From: Trichosphaerium sp. ATCC 40318
Taxonomy: Eukaryota; Discosea; Flabellinia; Trichosidae
Reading direction: 5' to 3'
Assembly: GCA_038496445.1 (NCBI GenBank)
Contig: JALMLS010000260.1
Span: 1-58,246, forward strand
Length of the DNA: 58,246 nucleotides
Both the position numbers and the translations under genes were made by a program. Position 1 is the stretch's first letter. The number at the start of each line of letters is the position of its first letter. This document shows positions 24,662-34,563 of this stretch, piece by piece. Below the pieces are notes generated by a model. The model ran no database searches. It was given only the letters and a program-made list of their open reading frames with translations, and had not been told where the DNA came from.

Positions 24662-25796
24662 TTATTTATTCTTTTCTAGACAAATACAAAAATGATGAAT
24701 AAAAGTGTTTGCAAAGTACTTGAACCAACCACATAAAATACCATGAAACATCCGTAAAGGAAAAAAGATCGTGTTGAACGATCTTATCAATAAGCTACTA
24801 CTTCTACTTTGAGTACCAAAGTGGTGTTTTTTCCTTCTTGATTTGAACCATCTCCTTACCTCATCATTCGCTTCTTCAAAAGGCTCTCCATTCTCAAGCC
24901 ATGTTTTCTTATCAGTTAGCTTACCATCAACCATGGTGGCCACTGACCAAAGTTGCCCATTTTCATACCACAGCTTAGATTCACCCTTTTCTTTACCATT
25001 TACAAAAGTCGCTTGACTGTTAAGTTGTCCATTACTATACCAGCATTTGTATTCACCGTTAGCTTTACCATCAATCCATGAGCACTGTGACGAAAGTTGC
25101 CCGTTTTCAAACCAATATTTGGCTTCACCATTTGCTTTACCATCAATCCATGAGCACTGTGCCTTTAGTTGCCCGTTTTCAAACCAGTTCTTGAATACAC
25201 CATTCCGTTTACCATCAATCCGTATGCCATGCACCCTAAGTTGTCCATTCTCATAAAATGTTTTACTAATGCCATGTTGCTTATTATCAGCGAACATGTA
25301 CTTGTATTCTAAGTTGTCCAGTTTCATACCATTGTTTCACTTCGCCATGTCGTTTACCATTGACCCACATCCCATGTTCCTTAAGTTGACCATTTTCATG
25401 CCATTCTTTGCCTTCACCATGGCGTTTACCGTCAACTAACATCCACTGTGACCCAAGTTGCCCATTCTCATACCAACTTTGATACAATCCAGTCTTTGCA
25501 TGTCTATGGGTGTTGACTTTTCCGCTTTTATACCATCTGATCCATTTTCCTTTCTGTTCTAACGATTCATTGAAATGTGTACTTATTGCTGCTCTCCTTG
25601 ACAACGTATGGAACTTTGTGAATGTTTCACAATTGAAAGTACAAATGTACTGTTGAATATCACTTGGAAGATCCAACAAAGTCAACGAAGAAGCCATTGT
25701 AAGCACAAAAACTAAAATAAAACGTAAGGACAGTTTCACAACAAACATTGCAAGTGAGAAGTTGAATCGTAAATTCAATTCCAACACTTTACGCAA
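24662..25796 (-). pseudogene. F-box-like/YwqK-repeat protein, frameshifted copy
   Basis: Near-identical to the intact gene at 46337-47539 but broken. The first frame (25796-25287) has the hydrophobic N-terminus, the F-box-like LLDLPSDIQQYICTFNCETF and the first four YwqK (MORN_2) repeats. One extra A near 25308 (atacaagtac against atacagtac in the intact copy) then moves the frame, and the remaining repeats continue in the next frame to 24662. It also has ten repeats against eleven. One repeat block with CSWIDGKANGE appears twice in a row, suggesting unequal exchange between repeats. A programmed shift or an assembly error in one copy are alternatives. Confidence 0.7.
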
Positions 25797-26741
25797 ATCT
25801 TACAACAAACAAAAACAACAGCAAGAGCGCTTCGCCACGTGCTTGGCTATTCGAAAAGGATGGCCGTTACTACGGTATCGTTTGATAACCAAAGGCGACT
25901 TCAGGACTTTAATGATAGGGTAAGTTGGTGAGTTCACAATTTTAAGGAGTTTAGAATGTAATAGTTTCCCAAACGCCGTTAAGAACGTATTTTGAGTGAA
26001 CCAAAGGATTTGACCCGAAATAACGCTATTTTGTTTTAGCGCTAAGCCTGATTTTTCAGGAGGGTTTGTGAGCATAGGTAACCTTGTGCAACTCTGCAAG
26101 CTACACCGCTAGTGTATCCTTATGAAGTACTTCACATGAGTATAAAAGCTGAAAGTCACGTGCGTGCTACAAATCGATAGTGGCCTTTTACAAAGTAGGC
26201 TTAGCGCTACAATACAATAGCGTTATTTCAAAACAAATCCAAAGTGAGGTATGCCAGGACAAAAAGCATGTATGAATACGTACGATTTGAATATAGAAGC
26301 ACTTGTGACGGCCTTTTGGCAAAGCAATGCCTAGACTTACTAAACGACCAGTGAGTTTAGAGCTGAGAAAAATACAATTTTACGTCAGTAAAATGTTGTG
26401 TGGTTACATACCTACTTGCGTTATTCGTTGTGCAGTCTGGTATGGTCGTTGTGTTATGACTATAACTTAACTAACTTTAGTTTGTAGCACGTGACATAGT
26501 TACGCTTAAAAACCTGTACGTAGCACCACATACAATCGTTTACTCAATGTAGAATAAATTAAAATAAATACAAAATACAATATACGCGTGGCACTTGAAT
26601 ATTTAGTGTACTAAGTCCGTACAGGTACAACAATAGAAAAAGAAACACAAACTGTTTGGATGTTTATACAAATTGTTTATTGATAAACCTTTTTATCTAC
26701 TGTACTTCATTTATTCTCCACCCTTGGAAAATATGTTTGAT
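25797..26741. repeat. Intergenic; first ~250 bp duplicated at 46050-46336
   Basis: The 5' flank of the broken YwqK gene (about 25797-26030) aligns, inverted, with the flank of the intact copy. Shared blocks include caagcacgtggcgaa, acgataccgtagt and acattctaaactc, so the duplication covered the promoter. The rest (26030-26741) shows no gene. Confidence 0.55.
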
Positions 26742-29478
26742 TTATTCTCCATAGGACTTGTACACTTGATCGATGTCGTCTTGGGTATCTTTTGAGTACG
26801 ATTCAGTACCACGACAAGAGCCAATTTTATACATGTTAAACTTGAAATCAGTGCCAAAGATATCGTTCCCTTTAACCCTATAATCAGTTTCATCACCTTT
26901 TACAATATTTGGACTATTCCATCCTTTTCCTTTTATGCCAGGAGGACGTCTTGAAGATTGTCCCAATACACCTAAAGTAAACAACAATAAGAACTTAAAT
27001 TATTCTTTTACACAAGCAGTGTTAAAGGAGTGTCTTACCATGAGGTAGTGGAGATCCTTTTCTATGAGCATATGAAGTTCTCATATTTAAATGACAAGAT
27101 GAATGACTACTCTCCGAGAACCTTACAACGATATGGTAACCGTATCCAATCTTTATCATCGTCTTACCGTCTTTTTCTAACCCTCTAGTACACGTCTTAG
27201 TTTCCATGAAACGAGATAGTACGCAAGAAATTAGTGTTCAATTACCTTCGAATGTACAAAGTATTTCCAAAGAAAAGAGTTTCGTTAAATGCAATATCTT
27301 TATCATTAACACGAACAATGTAATCATGCTCTTCACGGTTACCTACAAAATAAAATACATTAATACCTTACAAGAACGCAGTTCCATTTTGTTAAGATTG
27401 AGCAGGTCATCGCCTGCGGAGCAAAATAAAACGATTTTCTCAACCTCAAGTAGTAAACTTCTTTTTTTCTTTTTCTTTTTTCTCTTACACTCAAAGTAGA
27501 CACGGATGTCTTGTTCTTCCTCTGGATAACAAAGACGTAGTCCTAATTTACCCATGTATGTTTCTTTTTTACCAGGACGTAGATCAGCATGATAGAAATA
27601 AGAATTGAGTTGAAGGTTTGTATCAGTGATAAGGCTAAAAATAGTTGAGCTCAACGAAGCAAAAAACTCAATAATCAAAACTAGAAACGCACTTGAAAGT
27701 CGTGTCAGGAATACCATGGAAATCATCTAAAATATGGCTTAAGAGTTTAAAACAATCACGTGCGTTTAGTAAAAAAAATCACGTGCATTTTTGTCCTTTG
27801 AATCCAATAAAGTGAGGATCTAAGCAAATATATAAATACTTGGAGTTTACTGTATCGTTCTATAAATGGTGCTACTATAGTTCGACTTACCACCGCTTAT
27901 TGTTGGAGCAAGTGTCGTTGGTAAACGACCACCAACTATCAATCTACTTGGTACAGCTGGATTGCATAAGTCAACGCTACCAGCTCTGCATACGGCCGTT
28001 AGTAAAAGGTGTGCGCGGATACTATTTTGTACCTGTTTTCTCCATCTGTTGAGTGACTTATTGCCATTGAATTAAAGTTAAGAATATCAAAGAAAAAGTC
28101 GCCAGTATCACCAGAATTAACAAAGGAGATATTAAAGCTACAAGACGATATTTCTCCTTCGTTAAGATTTAAATCATTGGTGAAGCTGTTTCCTACAATA
28201 GAAGCACCAGACTGTACAAGTTAGATTAAAGCATAGTAGAATGACATTACATTTGGTGTGCACGTCAATGAAGATGAATCCAAGGCACCAAAAGAAGGAA
28301 AGTTCAAGGAAGCCCTTCAAAGATAGCATGTAAGCAAAGTTTCTGTGTCTCAAAAAAACACTTCGTTCGCGTTGTTATAACGTACCTGATGTTTTCTACT
28401 CTTGGCGGACGTGTGACGTAGTTTTGACAATTAATAGTGAGTTGTACAGTGTCACCTAAGAAGAAACTTAGACTGCCTCTAAACAAGAACACTTTTAAAA
28501 AATGGTACCTATTATCAAAGAGTTTGGTCCGTTTCCCAAAAAGTCGATATTGTGCCAACAAGATACAGCAGGTGCGCAACAGGTGAAATTCAACGCCGCA
28601 TCAGCACTATCCAGGGTCGTACCCAACTCAATGGAGACGCCTGTGACAGCAGAATAGGCTGATCTTTGTCCAACAAACATTGGACAAATCTCAACGCCTG
28701 GAAAGTTGACACCTAAATGAATGAATGTTAACCCTGAGTGTTATGATGAACAGTAATCACCTCCGGTATTAATAGACGTTGTTAAGTTTCCTCCATCTAC
28801 GGTCATAGCAGTGAACCTTGCCATTATACCAACCTCATCTACTGATTCGAAACGAGAAAGCCAACAGTCTAGATTAGAACAATCTCATTAGTACACGCTT
28901 TTATAGTTTTATATGTGATCAAACATGAGCGTGGCTTACCGCACGAGGAGAAGTCAAGTGGAGGCATAAAACCAGCAAAATTCTCGCCGAAGTAATCCAC
29001 TCTACAAGAACCAGTCTGCTCATTATCGGAGTTTAAAGAAAAGCGATCATTAACAACAGCGCAACGAATACCCAAAATCCCTTGACCTATACAAAAAAGG
29101 TTATGACAAATAAAATCCATCCTCATGAGAGAAACAGATTAAAGAAAACGTACCAACGCCAGTAAGATGTGTAGCAGTTAACCACCTTTAAAAAAGTAGT
29201 TATTTTCTGCAGTTAATTTCGTCTTAATGTAGAAAACAAGGCACGTGATCCGGTATGCCATTATTCGTACAAGAGGACAACTGTAGGGTTTTATTTAATT
29301 AAATGCAGTACCTTGTTCCACCCAGGATCCTAGAATCAGATGTATTACTTATAACAACTGGAGAATTGTCGCTGGCAAAAGCAATATCAATTGTTTCGAA
29401 ATTATCAACTCTAATGCCCTCCGAGTGTATCCCAATGATTAACACAGCCGTAACCAGTAAGATAACAAAATTACGCAT
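26742..29478 (-). CDS. Secreted protein with root-cap/vWD-like C-terminus
   Basis: The start MRNFVILLVTAVLIIGIHSE is a signal peptide. About ten exons follow. The N-terminal half is Cys-rich and beta-rich: GQGILGIRCAVVNDRFSL, GSCRVDYFGENFAGFMP, DADAALNFTCCAP-like stretches near 28600, then LTINCQNYVTRPPRVEN. The C-terminal half reads FHGIPDTTF then LITDTNLQLNSYFYHAD, TYMGKLGLRLCY, DYIVRVNDKDIAFNE and finally HGVLGQSSRRPPG with GTDFKFNMYKIGSC. That order (folded-domain start, self-inhibited beta core, HGVLGQ, F-G-T-D/N-F-K-F) matches the plant root-cap/vWF-D-related family. It is probably extracellular or cell-surface. RILGG near the N-terminus looks like a trypsin activation site, but no protease motifs follow. 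CACGTG occurs in introns near 29242, 27757 and 27779. The stop is at 26742. Confidence 0.7.
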
Positions 29479-30921
29479 GACGCCTCGCAGTATTGAGCGA
29501 GATTTACGTTCAGAGACTGCAAAAAACGCAAAAGTCAAAAAAAGTTGCAAGGACGGTTAACTCATCCGAAATGTACGGAAGTGATACGGTAGGCGTAGAA
29601 AAACAACATAGAGTAGGGTAAGTAAAAATTCTTTGTTTATTTATGTCCAAAGGACTATCTCAAATTACAACATGTTGCTACGGGGTCGTTGCATGGCTTA
29701 CAGTGGAGTTTCAGCTCCTATGCTGAATGTTGACCTACCCGTAGTGTAGTTTGTATTTGAAGTTTTGTCGCTCTTCGCGAATCCTATTGCGAGCGCTACT
29801 GAGCAGCGTATATAGCTTAGCCTAAGTAAAGAGTAAATACTAGATTCTCGTCATTCTGATTTGAGAAAAACAAAGAAAGATAGATTTTAATGCGTCAGTG
29901 CCTAAGTTAATGCCATCACGAATTGGTCAGCTCATTGTGTCATCACGCGCAAATGAAAAAAAAGGAAAAAGAGTTGCTAGGTGTTTAAACAAATAGAAAA
30001 CGTACCAGTCGTTAGCGCCGCATGTTGCGTGTTTAGCGCAGTTGGTTTAATGCAACTGCGTTCTACTTTTCTTCTGTTGAGAGTGCCATGCGCAAAGAAG
30101 AGCAGGTATAATGCTTTTATCTGGGCATTCTTGAGTAATGGTACGGGGTAACACGAGGCATTGCTTTGCTGTGTTGAGCCGAGAAATATGGAAGAAGCGA
30201 GAAAATATTGGACTTGAGTTTTTCTCGGTGCAACTAAACGCCTGCTTTTAACTGCAACACTGGTAGTAAGCGCAAACTTGCGTCACATTGAATCATTGAT
30301 ACTGAGGCTAGAGATTAGCTGCAATATTTGACACATTGAGTTGACATGTAGTGTGACAGTATTAACTGTTACATACACGAGCAGTATAACTGTTGGAACA
30401 GAATAAGAGTGACACGGTTTAACAACACGCGCTGTCTAGTTGTTATAAATACAATACATAGTAGTCCCACCTCCCGAAGTAACTCGCGATTTGTATAGTT
30501 TTACTATGATACGCGGAGTCCCGTGCTTAAGAGCTAACTCACTCCTTAATCTGCGCGGCAGCTTCTTTATACTGCAAAAGGTAGCAAGGCAATTAGATCA
30601 AGACGCTAATATTAAAGCATCAAATAAGAGCTTGAACTGAATGACTTGAACCTGTAAAACGCACTGCATCAATACTCTTGGCTCTGATGAGCGGTATTTA
30701 CGCTCAGGCGATGGACCTGAAGCAAAATTTTGAGAAGCTTCCTTTTGTGATGTTCTACCGGTATTTATGGCGAAAGTACGCTATAAATTACAATCAGCGG
30801 GTGCTCTAACGACATTTTTAAGGAACAAACTCTTATTATTCAAAACACTCTTCGTTAACTACGTATTTGGACTGCTGCTTGAATTGTTACCTCTGTACGC
30901 AAGTTAAAGCTTTTAAGTTAA
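29479..30921. promoter_or_regulatory. Divergent intergenic region, 1.4 kb
   Basis: Shared upstream region of the secreted-protein gene (-) and the half ABC transporter (+). It is somewhat richer in GC and in short CpG-type words than the rest. I see no ORF, repeat or RNA gene in it. Confidence 0.35.
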
Positions 30922-33900
30922 ATGAATCCGAACTCCTCGCCAAACACCTTCGTGCTTACCAAAACTAGTTGGTACTTCTCGAGGCGCAAGCTAGGACGAA
31001 AGTTACGAACTGCCAGAATTAAAAGTACGTAATTGCTTGCATTCACTACGCTGTGCGCCCCACGCGATATCAAGTGACACCGCAGTGCATCAGTAATATT
31101 TGTCTTGTTTTGTAGTTTTATCACCAGTAAAATCCCTATTTCGCTATGATTACGCCAAAACTCACTCATTCTAGTAAACCACAATATGGTAACTGGGAGA
31201 CCTTTCTCTTGGAACTTAATGAAAGACTTCTTGATCAAAACTGTCCTATTTGCAGCACTTGATTCATTACATCGGTATCTAAAGGTAAGCAAAGCAAAAA
31301 CAATCGATATGAAGCCTTGCAAAACAATCGAAAAAAAAAAAAAAAGAAAAAAAAAGTTTCACAAAAATCTGGCGTTGAACTCGGATATAATCAAGTATTA
31401 TCCATCTCTGATACTTTATATAGGATAGAATTGCACTAGAGAATAAGTTTGTAGTAAAAAGACTTGTCCTAGAACGTATTTTATACGCCGAACCTCTTTA
31501 TTTTTCGGTTAATATGCCAGATTCAAATCTTGCAACAAAACTCATGACGGGCGTGTCACAGACATTACATTTCTTCAATACATACTTGCCTTCTCTGTTT
31601 CAAGCTTCATACGCACTAATACTTGAAGGATCCGTATTGTATCAGAAGAGGTACGAAACAAAGCCGTTGAGTAAACAGCTTTTGTAATCAAAACAAATGA
31701 CTTTTGCTTGTTTATTTTAACCTAATACGTGATCCCTAGACATGCTATAGATAGATTAGCTCTATTTTATCCATTGCTTATCGGACTAGTTCAACGTGCT
31801 GTCTCTTATTGGCAGTACACATATGTCACAAAGGTACTGAGGCGTTGGGTTTATCAACATCAGCTAGTTTTTTACGTATTTTACTCATCTGTTGTTTCTA
31901 GAAACAAAAGAAGAGATCTAAAGCTCATGCTTCTAAAATGGACTCTACTATCAATACAGCACTTGTTGGGATCCAAGATATCCAACTGAATAACCTTCAA
32001 GGTGCTCAACTCGATCATTTTGATAAAATCGCTGCACAAGAAATTATCAACAAACAAGGTACGTACCTTCATCCTCTTTGTGACTTATAAATTTACGTAA
32101 TTCTATTAAGGTATAATGCGTTGGTTTAATAAGACAGTACAGACTTGGAACACAAGTATGAGTGTCTTTGCTTATGCTCTAGAAGTGTACTTTGTTCATG
32201 TCATTATGAAACGACAAAACATGAATTATCGTGAATTTGCAAAGATCCAACAAGAAATAGACCATGTACGTACCCAATGACCACACAATGGCATATATGC
32301 ACCGCGGTTGGGTTGCTTAAAGCCAATTTCTTTAAAATATTTTTGTGTTTATTTTTTTTTTAGGTTGTTAGTGTTGGTACAAAAGCTTTTCAGTTAACTC
32401 GTCGATGTAAACATATTCTTGAGCATCAGTCAGAAGTTGCACAACTTCTCAATGTTCCTAACTTTATACACGAAATAGATCATCCAGATCCTAATCAGCA
32501 GTACGTTGCAATAAGTGCATTTCGACTTTTCAAAAAAAAGCAATGCCAAAGAGAAACTGTCAGTTTTGCATTTCCCTTTGAAGTCTTACGCTTTGTTTCC
32601 CAGGAAGCCTGCTGTTTTGGAATCTGTGAAGATACGTTCACTAAGATTCGCTTATCCTTTGGTCACTCAGCCAACGTTATCAATATATAGCCCTATAACG
32701 CTAAATGCTGGTAAAAAATATGCTATAACTGGAAAAAACAAAGCAGGAAAATCAACGCTTTGCAAAGTTTTAACAAATCTCTATCCTCCTGAGAACCCAA
32801 AAAGTATAATGCTAAATGATATACCATTCGCTAATATCTCACGTACGTACAAAAAATTTCGTAGGTCGCGACTAAAGTCAAACACAATCACTTTTGTTCA
32901 TATCAGAAAACAATTTCAAGTTTTTTTTCTTGACGTTTCTTTGGAGGTGTTGTTTGTGTACTTATACGCCTGTTATTTATTGAATACTTTAGGTCAACAC
33001 ATACACAAGATGATAGCGTATGTATCTCAAAAACCTTTTGTATTCCCTGGAACTGTACGACAGAACATTCGAGTCGGAAATCCTTCTGCTACTTCTAAAG
33101 AAGTTTACTTCGCTGCAAGGTGTGCAGGTCTATTTGATTTTGACCAAAAGATTTCTCTACCTAAGAACCTTTCTTCACATGATTTCAACTTTTTGCTTTC
33201 AAACTCGGACATGACAACAAGTCCAAAACAAAAGAAGAAGAAAAGAAGAAAAAAGAAGAAAAAAAATAAGAAGAAAAAACCAAAGAGAGAATCGGTTGTT
33301 AAAGGGTTACATTCAAGTTCATCTATGCAATTCCGCACTGTTTCCTATGGAGAATTTGCTGATATTGTAGATCCAAACTATAAAGGCGATTTTTACAACG
33401 TGAGTGCTAAGAAAGACTATTTGGATGATTCTGACTTGGAAGATGAAGAAGACTTTTTTGGTTCTGAATCAGATGAATCTCCTTTGCTTTCTGATATGGA
33501 GGGTACAGACGATGAAGATATGCCTAATGATATTGGTGGCGATTTTCTTGGTGGTATAGATTATAATCAATTACAAGGTGGCGAAGAAGAGGTTAATGAA
33601 CAAGAAGAACAATTCTTGGAGGAACAAATCGGTCCTCATATTTATGAGACATCACCAGCTTTGGCTCAACAAATAGCTCTAGCACGTACGTTATTGTTAC
33701 CATTTAAATTCAATCACATAAAAATTATCACGTGATTTCTATGACAAGCTTCATAAATCTCCAAAAAAACTTTTTTTTCTTTTTTTTACTTGTTTTTTTC
33801 GTTTTTAACGATACTCACGTTCACCAAAGGTTTGTTCCTTCGTGAAGGTTCTCAGATGATTATACTAGATGAGGTATATTTTATTACATATATTTACTTT

Positions 33901-34145
33901 TAACCTTACATTTTACATAGGCGTTATCGGGTATTGATCATTTTCGTCTTCGAAATATTTTTCCTCAAATTGTAAGACTTGCTGAAAGCCAAAATTCGGC
34001 TTTGGTTGTTATTACACATAACCCTTGGATTATAAAACAAATGGATCATATTATCATATTAGATAATGGTAATGTTGCTGTACAAGGTAAATTTGGTGAG
34101 GTATCAAGGACAGAGAAGTATAATCAGTTGTTTGGATACAGTTGA
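30922..34145 (+). CDS. Half-size ABC transporter with charged insertion in NBD
   Basis: The ATG at 30922 begins MNPNSSPNTFVLTKTSWYFS. Membrane exons follow (VSQTLHFFNTYLPSLFQASY; YPLLIGLVQRAVSYWQY; MSVFAYALEVYFVHVIM), then a single ABCB/ABCC-like NBD. Walker A is TGKNKAGKSTLC (near 32730) and the Q-loop region YVSQKPFVFPGTVRQNI (near 33020). After AGLFDFDQKISLPKN the normal short helical stretch is replaced by about 160 residues: a lysine run at 33223-33290, then an acidic block (DDSDLEDEEDFFGSESDE). The signature motif is degenerate: TSPALAQQIALAR where LSGGQxQRIALAR is expected. Walker B is MIILDEALSGID and the H-loop VVITHNP. It ends LFGYS, TGA 34143-34145. It should work as a dimer; activity with this signature is uncertain. 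Intron 33690-33830 carries a long T-run and tatcacgtgattt. Confidence 0.75.
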
Positions 34146-34246
34146 TTTTTTTGATTGAAAAAAAAAAAACCAAGCTTCATTCTCTTCTTCCTTTGATTGT
34201 ACATGACTTTTCTCTTTTTGTATAAAAATGTAAGAATAAAATACAC

Positions 34247-34483
34247 TCATTCTAAATGTCTCTCTGGACCTAGCCTTCCTTCATGCTCAATAGGCATGTG
34301 ACGCTTTGGTACTAAAAATGTCTGGTACATGGTTTTCTCACCCTTACGACATAGATTTAAATGCAAAGAAAAATAACCAACTATTTTCATGACACGTGCC
34401 ACGTTACTACAAATTGAGAACAAGTCTTTGCCCCAACAAAACTTGGAGCATGTAACCAAGGGGCAATTGTCAAAAAAAAACAA
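34247..34483 (-). CDS. Short ORF, unknown
   Basis: Open frame of 78 codons ending QTFLVPKRHMPIEHEGRLGP and five more residues, with a small Cys cluster (CPLVTC, CWG, IC). It lies between the ABC gene and the thioesterase and could be a 3' exon of something short. No family recognised. Confidence 0.25.
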   Translation of the reverse strand: MFFFDNCPLVTCSKFCWGKDLFSICSNVARVMKIVGYFSLHLNLCRKGEKTMYQTFLVPKRHMPIEHEGRLGPERHLE

Positions 34484-34563
34484 TTGTATTTATTTCTTTG
34501 GTTCTCCTTTAACAACATATATCTAAATGAATAACAATATTATCTCATAATGGTTGTACTATT

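Noticed and set aside
29300-29478. RILGG motif as trypsin-like protease activation site
   Set aside because: No His, Asp or GDSGG blocks follow; the downstream exons fit a beta-rich extracellular protein instead.
30918-31322. 134-codon minus-strand ORF
   Set aside because: It is the complement of the first exons of the half ABC transporter, which join in frame on the plus strand and carry the membrane segments.
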